Of a DNA stretch of 64,000 nucleotides, positions 37,623 through 45,931 are shown piece after piece (the first letter of the stretch is position 1; each line of letters starts with the position of its first letter). The notes under the pieces are model-generated. The model saw only the letters and a list, made by a program, of their open reading frames with translations, had not been told where the DNA came from and ran no database searches. A program made the position numbers and the translations under genes. This stretch comes from an uncultured Brevibacillus sp. (GTDB lineage: Bacteria; Bacillota; Bacilli; Brevibacillales; Brevibacillaceae): positions 22,915 to 86,914 of the forward strand of contig CAMIVR010000002.1 in assembly GCA_946402065.1 (NCBI GenBank), written 5' to 3'.

Positions 37623-38978
37623 TCACTCTCCTGATGGATGAAAACGATACTGGTCTAAAAACCTGGTGGTGTATTGCCCTTTAAGAAATTCTTGGCGCTC
37701 AACTATATCTTTTAACAAAGGAAGATTTGACTTGATTCCCTCGATTTTTGTCTCCCTTAAAACTTGATCGAGTTGGCCAATCGTTTCACTTCTGCTGGAA
37801 CTCCAGGCGATGATTTTGCCAATCATCGGGTCATAAAAATGAGATACGTGGCTGCCTTCCTCAACTGCAAAGTCAAATCTGGCTTTCCCCTGCGGCAATT
37901 CCAGCTTGGTGATCGTTCCAGGCGAGGGAAAATAGGTAACCGGATCTTCCGCATAGACACGCGCTTCGATGGCGCTGCCAAGCAGGTGAATGTCCGCCTG
38001 TGCCAATGGCAGCGGTTCTTCAGCGGCTATTTTCAGCTGCCACTCGACCAGATCAAGTCCGGTAATCATTTCGGTTACGGGATGTTCCACCTGTAAACGC
38101 GTATTCATCTCGAGAAAGTAGAAGTTGCCGCTCTCATCAAAAATAAATTCCATTGTTCCGACATTGGTATAGCCAATCTGCTGTGCTCCGGACACCGCGG
38201 TATCACAAAGCGTTTGGCGGATTGCTTGATCAAGAAACGGAGATGGTGCTTCTTCGATGACTTTTTGATTTCTCCGTTGGATGGAGCACTCTCTCTCAAA
38301 GAGGTGAACGGCATTGCCAAATTCGTCACAGGCTACTTGTACCTCAATATGCCGTGGATTCCGGATGAATTTTTCCAGATATACAGCTCCATTGCCAAAA
38401 TAAGCAGTGGATTTTTGGATTATTGTCGTATATGCCGCTTGCAGCTCATCCTCGCTCTCGATTAGCTGCATGCCAATTCCGCCTCCACCAGCACTTGCTT
38501 TAAGCATTACAGGGTAACCTAGCGCTTTGGCGACTTCTATTGCCTCGACCAATGATTCAAGCGGTTTGTCACAGCCAGGTACAATCGGTACGCCAGCCTT
38601 GCTCATTTGTTTGCGCGCCTCTATTTTGTCGCCCATTAACTGAATGACATCATGCTTTGGCCCAATAAAGCGAATCCCATCTTCTGCACAGCTTTTGGCA
38701 AATGCCGCATTTTCCGAGAGAAATCCGTAGCCAGGGTGAATCGCCTCAGCATTACAAGCCTTTGCAATTGACAAAATTTTCGAGCCGTTCAGGTAGCTCT
38801 TCAGCGGTTGCGATTCGCCAAGCGGATAGCATTCATCCGCTTCCTTGACAAATGGAGCGCCGGCATCAGCGTCAGCGTAGATCGCAACTGTTTGAATGCC
38901 CAAGTTACGGCATGTCCGGATAATTCGACGGGCAATTTCCCCGCGATTGGCAATCAGCACTTTTTTAAACATAGCCAT
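37623..38978 (-). CDS. Biotin carboxylase (AccC family)
   Basis: ATP-grasp enzyme of 451 residues that carboxylates biotin on a carrier protein. Visible: FKKVLIANRGEIARRIIRTC, the Gly-rich ATP loop KASAGGGGIGMQ, the pair ECSIQRRNQKVIEEAPSP, and the active-site MNTRLQVEHPVTEMITGLDL. AAAGGGGAA lies 7 bases before ATG 38978. Because it is placed between a carrier gene and PxpA-like and PxpBC-like genes, I read it as the carboxylase part of a dedicated enzyme and not as the general acetyl-CoA carboxylase subunit. Confidence 0.93.
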   Translation of the reverse strand: MAMFKKVLIANRGEIARRIIRTCRNLGIQTVAIYADADAGAPFVKEADECYPLGESQPLKSYLNGSKILSIAKACNAEAIHPGYGFLSENAAFAKSCAEDGIRFIGPKHDVIQLMGDKIEARKQMSKAGVPIVPGCDKPLESLVEAIEVAKALGYPVMLKASAGGGGIGMQLIESEDELQAAYTTIIQKSTAYFGNGAVYLEKFIRNPRHIEVQVACDEFGNAVHLFERECSIQRRNQKVIEEAPSPFLDQAIRQTLCDTAVSGAQQIGYTNVGTMEFIFDESGNFYFLEMNTRLQVEHPVTEMITGLDLVEWQLKIAAEEPLPLAQADIHLLGSAIEARVYAEDPVTYFPSPGTITKLELPQGKARFDFAVEEGSHVSHFYDPMIGKIIAWSSSRSETIGQLDQVLRETKIEGIKSNLPLLKDIVERQEFLKGQYTTRFLDQYRFHPSGE

Positions 38979-38992
38979 CTGACACTTCCCCT

Positions 38993-39244
38993 TTAGTCTG
39001 CTGATTCGACACGGATAATCGCAATCTCTTGCCCGACATCGACGACATCCTCGCTGTGTACTTTGAATTCGACAAGAACGCCATCATATTCGGCCTTGAT
39101 TTCATAGAAATTCTTCATCACTTCGATAATGCCCAAGGTGTCACCGACTTTTACTTGCTGGTTTTCTACGACGAACACTTCTTCTTGCGGACTCGGTTTG
39201 CGATAGAATACGCCAGGTATAGGAGAAAAAATGGACTGTAGCAT
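38993..39244 (-). CDS. Biotin carboxyl carrier protein (short, biotinyl domain only)
   Basis: Stand-alone biotinyl domain of 83 residues. ATG 39244 (MLQSIFSPIPGVFYRKPSPQ) is the start, 5 bases after GGAGGGG. The target Lys is in the loop LGIIEVMKNFYEIKAEYDGV; the usual carrier motif is EAMKM, and here Val replaces Ala and Asn follows the Lys. The N-terminal extension and linker of AccB are missing. It lies 14 bp before accC and 42 bp after the PxpC-like gene. It most likely shuttles carboxybiotin between these two. Confidence 0.88.
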   Translation of the reverse strand: MLQSIFSPIPGVFYRKPSPQEEVFVVENQQVKVGDTLGIIEVMKNFYEIKAEYDGVLVEFKVHSEDVVDVGQEIAIIRVESAD

Positions 39245-39286
39245 GATTACCCCTCCGTATGTAATGGCTTGCCTGTTCAAAACAAC

Positions 39287-40255
39287 TCAGATTCGTTCCT
39301 CGACTTGCTTAATCTTTTCCATCATCTCTTTTTGTGCTGCCAAGGCTTGTTCGATCGTGACTGCAGTAAAGTGAATTTTTTCATTTGTTTTCGCTTGCGC
39401 CATAATATTGAGATCGGCTGTAATCACAGATCCAAGCGTTACGAACCCTCCTGCTGTCACAGCATCTCTTAGCAACACAATCGGCTCGATCCCATCGGGG
39501 ATTTGAATCGATCCTACTGGATAGAAGTTGTCAATTACGTTAGAAGGATTACTGCCCGCCCCAAACGGCTGCTCTCTGGGGACAAACGCCAATCGTTCCC
39601 CTTTTAAGCGGTAGCCGACACGATTGGCATCAGGAGTGATCAGCCACTCCGTTTGAAAGAACAATGATTTGCTCTCCTCTGTAAAACGATAGCTGCACAG
39701 TCCTACCAACACGCGAATTTCACTTGTCTTGCGAAAGTGAGGAGTGTATTGAGCGGGAATCGTTACGCCAGGAGTGACAGACTTATTGTTCATGTTGCCG
39801 ATTGGGAGCATATCTCCTTGCTTTAAGCTTCTTCCTTCATAGCCGCCAATTCCGGACAGGGAGTACGTGGAACGGGAGCCCATGACAGGCGGTGTTTCGA
39901 TTCCGCCTGCTACAGCCACGTACGCTCTGGCACCGCTCTTAAGATGGTCGAAGGACAGTAAATCGCCGTTTTTTACTCGGATTGCTTCCCATTGGGGGAC
40001 CGGTACGCCGTTTATCTTTGGAGGTAATTCAGCACCGGTAATGGCAATGATCGTCTCGCACAGAAATTCGAGTTCCGGACCCAAGTAGGTTATTTCCAGT
40101 GACGCTGCTGTTTTTGCGTTTCCCACGAGCAAATTCCCCAAAGTGTATGAGTAGAAGTCCATCGCGCCTGAAGGCGGAAAAGCAATGGAATAATATCCAT
40201 ACCTCCCATGATCTTGTACTGTCGTCTCAAGACCGGGTTTTAGAACCCTAATCAT
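39287..40255 (-). CDS. pxpC: Biotin-dependent carboxyltransferase-type protein (PxpC/KipA, AHS2 domain)
   Basis: Protein of 322 residues with the AHS2 (allophanate hydrolase subunit 2 / KipA) fold: VLKPGLETTVQDHGRYGYYS, AFPPSGAMDFYSYTLGNLLV, ALEITYLGPELEF-like strand, and RSTYSLSGIGGYEGRSLKQG. The same fold forms the carboxyltransferase part of urea carboxylase and the PxpC subunit of 5-oxoprolinase. The C-terminal tail (about 295-322) is a charged helix. It overlaps the PxpB-like gene by 8 bp, so the two products probably form one complex. Confidence 0.9.
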   Translation of the reverse strand: MIRVLKPGLETTVQDHGRYGYYSIAFPPSGAMDFYSYTLGNLLVGNAKTAASLEITYLGPELEFLCETIIAITGAELPPKINGVPVPQWEAIRVKNGDLLSFDHLKSGARAYVAVAGGIETPPVMGSRSTYSLSGIGGYEGRSLKQGDMLPIGNMNNKSVTPGVTIPAQYTPHFRKTSEIRVLVGLCSYRFTEESKSLFFQTEWLITPDANRVGYRLKGERLAFVPREQPFGAGSNPSNVIDNFYPVGSIQIPDGIEPIVLLRDAVTAGGFVTLGSVITADLNIMAQAKTNEKIHFTAVTIEQALAAQKEMMEKIKQVEERI

Positions 40256-41135
40256 TGTACAACCCCCTCATTACATCCTCTGTAAATCGTGCTAGATTAC
40301 CAATTACTTGATCAGGAGTGTAGGTTATACGTTTCATGCGATACTTGAAACTGCCATCTTCCACTTCTTTGCGTATCGACTCAAATTCGTCCAGGTCAAT
40401 TGGGCGATAGCGAAAGATGTCGCCTTGACGCGGAAATACCATTGATTCTGTAAAATCGGCCAATCGCTGCGTTTTATCAAAGACAGGCGCTGGCGCCATA
40501 CCGAGCATCTGGTATCCCCCTGCTCCTTGCACAGGATATATGCAAGCAAAAGCTCCACCGAATCCAAACGTTCGTTCAAGGGTAAACGTTCGGGGCCGCA
40601 AGTATTTCGGAGTCTGGATTTGCTGATCGCGGGGAACGAGTTGGAAACTCGTCCCCAAACCTGGAACAAATCCAAGCATTGTAATCAAGTACGGGGCTCT
40701 GGTCAAAGCCTCAATAAAATCGGCATGGTTGGTGAATCCATTGACTTGGGCAGAGTACTCAAAATCGCCAATCTCTTTTTCCTGATGTCGGTCTCGGAAC
40801 CTCATCGCTACTTCATGTGTCCACGGATCATTAAACAAAATAGGGACGTCGACTACTCTTGAAACGATTTCAATTTCACTCAAATCTTTTGTATGTTGTT
40901 CAATTCCCTTCAGTTCCTCAATCAGTGTGTCTGGATGCAAGATCATCGGGTCAAGTTGAATGAGACAAGAACCATTCCCCGGACAGATATCGATGACGCC
41001 CTCGATGTCTCTTTCCCTCAATTTGTTTGCAATCGCTAACGAACGAAAGTTTGCATCGAGCCTCATTTCTTCGGAAAGCTCGACGAATACAAATCCGTCT
41101 CCGCCGTAAGAATAGCGAAATGTAAATTCATTCAC
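40248..41135 (-). CDS. pxpB: PxpB/KipI-like protein (AHS1 domain, extended)
   Basis: Protein of 295 residues of the AHS1 (KipI) family, about 50-70 residues longer than E. coli PxpB or B. subtilis KipI. The family core is recognisable though diverged: TMLGFVPGLGTSF, IYPVQGAGGYQMLGMAPAPV and DIFRYRPID. The C-terminus has an added helical tail (RITYTPDQVIGNLARFTEDV). The start is GTG 41135 behind TGAGGTGAT. With PxpC it would form the carboxyltransferase/hydrolase part of the predicted split enzyme. Confidence 0.87.
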   Translation of the reverse strand: MNEFTFRYSYGGDGFVFVELSEEMRLDANFRSLAIANKLRERDIEGVIDICPGNGSCLIQLDPMILHPDTLIEELKGIEQHTKDLSEIEIVSRVVDVPILFNDPWTHEVAMRFRDRHQEKEIGDFEYSAQVNGFTNHADFIEALTRAPYLITMLGFVPGLGTSFQLVPRDQQIQTPKYLRPRTFTLERTFGFGGAFACIYPVQGAGGYQMLGMAPAPVFDKTQRLADFTESMVFPRQGDIFRYRPIDLDEFESIRKEVEDGSFKYRMKRITYTPDQVIGNLARFTEDVMRGLYND

Positions 41136-41177
41136 CGTATCACCTCATTTCTGAATCGTAACAGTCGTGAAAGAATA

Positions 41178-42551
41178 TTAGAGACTGGCTTCAACCTCTT
41201 TCAATGTTTCTCGCAAAATCTCCAGAATTTCACCGATTTGTTCTCTTGTGATGATTAGAGGCGGGCAGAGCGCCACAATATCGGTATTGTCAATGGTAAT
41301 TGCCCTTGTAATCAAACCTTTGGACATCGCTTTGTCAAACACTTGATTGGCCATCCGTACAGTTGCAGGGAATGCTTTTTTCGTCGCTCTGTCTTGAACA
41401 AATTCCAGTGAGGCAATCAGACCTCTTGACATTACATTACCGACAATCTCAAATTCTTTTGCCAGTTCAGCCAGTCCCTGCTTAAGGACTTGTCCCATAG
41501 CTTCAGCATTTTCTACCAGCTTTTCATCTGAAATGATATCGAGATTTCTCAATGCTACCGAACATGCTGTCGGGTGAGCGCTGTATGTATATCCGTGTGG
41601 CAGCACTTGATTTTGGTTGGAAAGCTCAATGATCTCCTGATGGATTCGTTCACTGATGACCACGCCGCCAAGCGGAATATAACCACTCGTCACGCCTTTT
41701 GCAAACGTCATTAAATCCGGGGCGACGCCTTCGTGTTCCATCCCGAACCATCTTCCGGTACGGCCAAAACCGGTAATAACCTCGTCAGCGATCATTAATA
41801 TCCCGTGTTGATCACAAATCTCTCTCACTTGCTTAATGTATCCCGGCGGTGGAACAATGACGCCCCCGGCACCCTGGATTGGCTCGAGAATAATCGCTGC
41901 GATTGTTTTCGGATCTTCTTTCTCAATCAAATCTTTAATACTTTGAACCGCACAAGCTCCCGAACAATCGGATTGACAAGATTCACAGCGATAACAATGC
42001 GGAGCAGCGGCATGGATAAAACCACTCGCCAGCGGCCCACCCATTTGGCGGAATATTGGAATACCCGTAGCACTCGTCGCTCCCATCGAAATACCGTGAT
42101 AAGCACGATATCGCGCAATGATCTTAAACCGATCCGGTTCACCTTTTAGCTTGAAATAATGGCGTACCAGCTTGAAGGCCGTATCATTTGATTCAGAACC
42201 ACCTGAAGTGAATTGAACAGCATTGAGGTCTCCAGGTGCGAGCGAAGCAATTTTTTCTGCCAAAAGCACTGCTGACTCATGACTAAAGCGGTTAAAGGAA
42301 TGGCTGAAAGCCAGTTTTTCCATTTGTGCTTTCGCCACTTCCGCGATTTCCTTTCGCCCATGACCAATATTTACGTTCCACAAAGAGGCCAAACCATCGA
42401 TATAGCGTTTTCCGTCAACGTCATAAAGGTAAATCCCTTCACCTCGCTCCAATAACACCATTGGTCCCTGATTGAAATTGTCTTTGACCGGGCTGGAAGG
42501 GTGCAGATGATGACGCTTGTCAAGATCTATCAGTTTTTCGGTTTTGTTCAC
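41178..42551 (-). CDS. Class III (omega) aminotransferase
   Basis: PLP enzyme of 457 residues of the omega-amino acid/GABA-pyruvate transaminase group. The cofactor Lys is in MTFAKGVTSGYIPLGGVV (about 285); the Asp/phosphate motifs SGGSESNDTAFKLVRHYF and IADEVITGFGRTGRWFG are intact. A Cys-rich stretch CYRCESCQSDCSGACA (about 195-210) is present in a region where relatives carry CYRC-type cysteines. GTG 42551 is preceded by AAAGGAGAA. As the first enzyme of the operon it would convert an omega-amino acid to a semialdehyde. Confidence 0.92.
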   Translation of the reverse strand: MNKTEKLIDLDKRHHLHPSSPVKDNFNQGPMVLLERGEGIYLYDVDGKRYIDGLASLWNVNIGHGRKEIAEVAKAQMEKLAFSHSFNRFSHESAVLLAEKIASLAPGDLNAVQFTSGGSESNDTAFKLVRHYFKLKGEPDRFKIIARYRAYHGISMGATSATGIPIFRQMGGPLASGFIHAAAPHCYRCESCQSDCSGACAVQSIKDLIEKEDPKTIAAIILEPIQGAGGVIVPPPGYIKQVREICDQHGILMIADEVITGFGRTGRWFGMEHEGVAPDLMTFAKGVTSGYIPLGGVVISERIHQEIIELSNQNQVLPHGYTYSAHPTACSVALRNLDIISDEKLVENAEAMGQVLKQGLAELAKEFEIVGNVMSRGLIASLEFVQDRATKKAFPATVRMANQVFDKAMSKGLITRAITIDNTDIVALCPPLIITREQIGEILEILRETLKEVEASL

Positions 42552-42635
42552 GGCTATGCTTCTCCTTTTCGTTATCTGAAATTATTTAGAGCGGAAGTAG
42601 TGCAAGTATCACCTCCCTTCAAAAGGGGACATTCG

Positions 42636-43358
42636 TTATGATTTATTAAATAATTTAATATAACTTAACTTTGTATTTTCAAAATGAACCTGCATAGCTT
42701 CCTTGGCTCCTTGGGAGTCGCTCTCAGCTATGGCTTGGTAGATTTTGAAGTGCTCATGGTCATAACTTATTTTCTGCTCCATCGGTATCTTCATGTCCTC
42801 CATCCTCCACTCCTCAATTCCCTGCAAGAACTTTTTGGAGAATAGCTTGACGATTTGCAACAACATCTTGTTATGGCTTGCTTTTACAATCGCTACGTGA
42901 AAATTGAGGTCTTCAACAGCACCGAGCCTTTGCTCGAACACAGCTCGCTCCAAGCTTTCATAGGCCTGTTTAATATTGAGCAGGTCAGAACTCGTGCGCC
43001 GCTGTGAGGCCAGACAGGCAGCCTGCACTTCTATTCCTTCCCTTACTTCAAGGAGTTCAAGAATATTAATTTTGTTGCCTTTTTGCTGAATGATGTTATT
43101 TAGCCCATCGATCAGCTCTTCGTTGCTGTCTTTCTTTAAAAAGATGCCGACACCGGGTAATGTATCTACCAATCCGGAAGCTTCCAGTACGCTAAATGCT
43201 TCCCGCACTGCGCTTCGCGAAACTGACAGTTGTTCTGCCAGGTCTCTTTCTGAAGGTAATTTATCTCCCGGTTTCAACTCTCCCCGTCTAACAGATTCCT
43301 GGATTTGCTTAATGATTATTTGATAAACACGTGGTTTTTTAATCGTAGAAAAATTCAA
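42636..43358 (-). CDS. GntR-family (FadR/FCD) transcriptional regulator
   Basis: Regulator of 240 residues and first gene of the catabolic operon. TTG 43358 (MNFSTIKKPRVYQII) is preferred: AGGAGG is 7 bases upstream, while the GTG at 43364 lies only 2 bases from it. The N-terminal winged helix is typical (GELKPGDKLPSERDLAEQLS, VSRSAVREAFSVLEASGLV). The C-terminal helical FCD domain (about 100-230) should bind an acid metabolite, with metal-type His in NFHVAIVKASHNKM. Two TGGTC-A-G(A/G)CCA sites stand 60-160 bp upstream; these fit FadR-type operators. Confidence 0.92.
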   Translation of the reverse strand: MNFSTIKKPRVYQIIIKQIQESVRRGELKPGDKLPSERDLAEQLSVSRSAVREAFSVLEASGLVDTLPGVGIFLKKDSNEELIDGLNNIIQQKGNKINILELLEVREGIEVQAACLASQRRTSSDLLNIKQAYESLERAVFEQRLGAVEDLNFHVAIVKASHNKMLLQIVKLFSKKFLQGIEEWRMEDMKIPMEQKISYDHEHFKIYQAIAESDSQGAKEAMQVHFENTKLSYIKLFNKS

Positions 43359-43408
43359 ACACACTTCCTCCTCTTTTATTTGCTGAACGTAATGATTTGA
43401 ATTTTAGC

Positions 43409-43428
43409 TGGTAGGGTGGTCAGACCAG
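43409..43428. promoter_or_regulatory. GntR operator-like site 1
   Basis: TGGTAGGGTGGTCAGACCAG contains the perfect inverted repeat TGGTC-A-GACCA (43417-43427), the form expected for FadR-type GntR regulators. It lies 51 bp before the regulator start, between promoter and gene. A second copy with one change in the repeat lies 88 bp further upstream. Confidence 0.72.
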
Positions 43429-43496
43429 AATCACAAAAATATAGCGCCCTTTACTCTTTCTCATAGGCTTTCTTTTGTTTGAACTTGAATAAAAAT

Positions 43497-43516
43497 TGGT
43501 AGGGTGGTCAGGCCAG
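43497..43516. promoter_or_regulatory. GntR operator-like site 2
   Basis: TGGTAGGGTGGTCAGGCCAG is identical to site 1 at 19 of 20 bases; the palindrome is TGGTC-A-GGCCA (43505-43515). The 88-bp distance (about 8.4 helical turns) would allow binding of two dimers. Possible -10 elements lie between the sites (GCTATATT near 43437-43444) and upstream (TAATAC near 43525), but no promoter is unambiguous. The remaining 43517-43912 is AT-rich near the operon and otherwise holds nothing I can name. Confidence 0.7.
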
Positions 43517-43912
43517 TTAGATATGTATTAACTGAAAAATAATACATTTTGAATTATTCCACCTTTTTTAATCGTTGTCAAGTTATTTTAAATATTTTAA
43601 ATATTGTAGCCGGAGTATTTATCTACATTATTTATTTGCGATAACTCCTGCAGACTTTGTCTTTTCTCCATCTGAATCGCTCCCGGACACAACTTATTGC
43701 AACATATTACAGTTGTGCCGCTTGCGTGTATGGGAAGAAAAAAACTTACCGCCCCGCGGCTGCAGGCGAAGGATGGTAGCGAACAGCTTGTTGTCTTCGC
43801 TTGTGTGGAACCGGCGAAGCATCTCTGTCCCCTACGCCAATGCCCTGACAGAAGCATATTTTTGCTCGGATTGCAGATGCTACCCATACAAAATCGCAAA
43901 GGAGCCAAGAGT

Positions 43913-44074
43913 ATGGACCAGCGCAAACACGACCGCGACACCACGCATCACCACGAGCCAACCATTGCACCCGGTATGGATTTGGACGATTTGGAGGTTG
44001 ATGCTACAGAAGAAGAAATACGCAACAACGACTATACCTCAGTGACAAAGTTATTTATTGATCGGGTCGAATAA
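43913..44074 (+). CDS. Small hypothetical protein (53 aa)
   Basis: Starts at ATG 43913 with AAAGGAG 8 bases upstream. Composition: a charged, His-containing N-terminus (MDQRKHDRDTTHHHEP) and an acidic C-terminal part with the segment ATEEEIRNNDYTSVTKLFID, which looks like a conserved small-protein motif in Bacillales; I cannot name the family. No signal peptide or membrane segment. It is on the plus strand, convergent with the oxidoreductase gene. The longer open frames around it lack binding sites and look like shadows. Confidence 0.65.
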   Translation: MDQRKHDRDTTHHHEPTIAPGMDLDDLEVDATEEEIRNNDYTSVTKLFIDRVE

Positions 44075-44152
44075 TGGCTGCAAACCCGTTTGGACACTGT
44101 GAAGCGCTAGCCTAGCAGCGAAAACAACTGAATGATCGCGACGATAAGCCGT

Positions 44153-44189
44153 AAAAAAAACCGACATTCCTTCTGAAAAGGAACATCGG
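44153..44189 (-). terminator. Rho-independent terminator after the beta-hydroxyacid dehydrogenase gene
   Basis: Minus-strand 12-bp stem with two G-U pairs (CCGATGTTCCTT / AAGGAATGTCGG, loop TTCAG) followed by eight U (44153-44160). Lies 38 bp after the stop at 44228. Confidence 0.88.
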
Positions 44190-44227
44190 CCTTACGATGA
44201 ATGAGATGGATGAAAAAAGTGCCTCGC

Positions 44228-45109
44228 CTATTTATCCATCAGCTTAAACAATGCTTGCGTCCCACTTTCTTCCTCACCCATCCTGGCCAATTCGTCATAA
44301 AGCGATTTGGCCAGCTCCAGCCCGGGAGTAAGCAAGCCCATCTCTTTCGCCGACTCCAGGGCGATCGTCATGTCCTTGATGAAGTGCTTGACGTAAAAGC
44401 CCGGGGCAAAATTGCCGGCCAGCATCCGCGGGGCGAGATTGCTTAACGACCAGCTGCCCGCAGCACCGGCTCCGATACTGTTGAGAACGTTGCCCGGATC
44501 TAGCCCCGCTTTCTTGGCGTACACCATCGCCTCGCAGACACCGATCATGTTAGAAGCAATCGCGATCTGGTTGCTCATTTTTGTGTGCTGTCCAGCCCCC
44601 GCCTTGCCTTGCAGGATAATATTCGTGCCCATCAGGGCTAAAATCGGCTGCACTTCGGCAAAGGCCGCTTCGTCGCCGCCGACCATAATCGTCAGCTTTG
44701 CTTCCCGCGCACCGACATCTCCGCCGGAAACTGGCGCATCGAGGGAAAACAGCCCTTTTGCTTTTGCTTCCTGATAAATTTTCTCCGCCAGCGATGGTTT
44801 GCTTGTCGTCATGTCGATCAGATAGCTGCCTGCTTTGGCATGATTGACAATCCCGTTTTCCCCGAGATACACTTCTTCGACGTCACTCGGGTATCCGACC
44901 ATCGTAATCATGACATTCGCTTTCGCAGCGACATCTGCCGGTGTGTCCTGCCATTGTGCTCCCGCTTGCAACAGCTCGTCGGCCTTGGATTTCGTCCGGC
45001 TGTAGACGACGAGCGGATAGCCGGCGCGCAGGATATGACCGGCCATGCTTTTGCCCATCACGCCGACCCCGATAAATCCTACTACTGTGTTTTCCTGATT
45101 TAGGCTCAC
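44228..45109 (-). CDS. Beta-hydroxyacid dehydrogenase (3-hydroxyisobutyrate / tartronate semialdehyde reductase family)
   Basis: NAD(P)-dependent enzyme of 293 residues. Rossmann start GFIGVGVMGKSMAGHIL; substrate motif DAPVSGGDVGAREAKLTIMV; catalytic Lys in GAGQHTKMSNQI (about 175). This is the family of 3-hydroxyisobutyrate dehydrogenase, GarR and GlyR1-type reductases; the substrate cannot be fixed from sequence. GTG 45109 is the start behind AAAAGGTGA. It is followed by a strong terminator, and 108 bp separate it from the spermidine-synthase-like gene, so the two may be cotranscribed. Confidence 0.9.
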   Translation of the reverse strand: MSLNQENTVVGFIGVGVMGKSMAGHILRAGYPLVVYSRTKSKADELLQAGAQWQDTPADVAAKANVMITMVGYPSDVEEVYLGENGIVNHAKAGSYLIDMTTSKPSLAEKIYQEAKAKGLFSLDAPVSGGDVGAREAKLTIMVGGDEAAFAEVQPILALMGTNIILQGKAGAGQHTKMSNQIAIASNMIGVCEAMVYAKKAGLDPGNVLNSIGAGAAGSWSLSNLAPRMLAGNFAPGFYVKHFIKDMTIALESAKEMGLLTPGLELAKSLYDELARMGEEESGTQALFKLMDK

Positions 45110-45217
45110 TTGTTTTCACCTTTTCCTATCACGCAAAATTTCTTCACCATCGCTTACTTTCGCTGCGCCCTGGTCATCTTCCTGCTTGGAAGGCGAGTGT
45201 CATTGTTGCCATGCGCT

Positions 45218-45865
45218 TCAAATGGCCACATACACACAATCCGGTTCACCGCGCTCCTGCTCGATGAGAATTTCGTCGACCCGGGAAAAATTGCGCGTTA
45301 ATCGCGCTTGAAAGTCAGGTGCAGGGGCTGCACTCCAAAAAGACACCACGCCACCCGGTGTGAGCATATCCTTCAGTCTGCCGAGCCCCGCATCGGTGTA
45401 GAGCGACAGATTGCTCTCGGTAACCGTCCAATCAGGACCATTGTCGATGTCGAGACAAATCGCGTCAAAGCGCTCGTCCGTTTGCGTCATCCAGGCGAGC
45501 AAGTCGGACTGGATCACACGTGTCCGCATATTTTCAACCGCGTTGCCGGAAAAATGATTGAGGTACCCTTTGTTCCATTCGATGATTTTCGGCTCGATTT
45601 CCACGACCGAGACTTGCTTGACGCGCTCGTCCAGCAACGCTTCCGCCAGCGAAAAACCGACGCCCAATCCGCCTATCAGCACATGGTTCGGTCGTGCACA
45701 AGCCCGCAGGGCAGCACTGACCAGCGTACGCTCTGATTCGCCGTTATACGTCGCCATGAGAAAAGTGCCATTGCTAATGATTTCATAGTGTAAGCCACGC
45801 CGCTGCAATTGAATTTCACCCGAATCGGTCGCGCATTTTTCAATCACTTCTACCGTTTTCAGCAA
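45218..45865 (-). CDS. Spermidine synthase-like class I methyltransferase-fold protein
   Basis: Protein of 215 residues with the spermidine-synthase core: a short N-terminal beta part (LQRRGLHYEIISNGTFLMAT), the nucleotide loop VLIGGLGVGFSLAEALL, the acidic ribose motif VSVVEIEPKIIEWNK and DAICLDIDNGPDWTV. It is shorter than SpeE (about 280) and lacks the full polyamine-binding gate, so it is a SpeE-like protein of unknown substrate. The start is TTG 45865, with GGAGG 10 bases upstream. A perfect palindrome and TATAAT lie upstream. Confidence 0.82.
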   Translation of the reverse strand: MLKTVEVIEKCATDSGEIQLQRRGLHYEIISNGTFLMATYNGESERTLVSAALRACARPNHVLIGGLGVGFSLAEALLDERVKQVSVVEIEPKIIEWNKGYLNHFSGNAVENMRTRVIQSDLLAWMTQTDERFDAICLDIDNGPDWTVTESNLSLYTDAGLGRLKDMLTPGGVVSFWSAAPAPDFQARLTRNFSRVDEILIEQERGEPDCVYVAI

Positions 45866-45931
45866 AACGAACCATCCTCCCTATCTTTCATTCGCTGTTT
45901 TTCCCCAGTGAACCGATTTGAGGAGTTTTTA

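Noticed and set aside
43575..44045. 156-codon plus-strand frame
   Set aside because: It has no binding site and no domain. The well-supported 53-residue gene lies in another frame of the same stretch.
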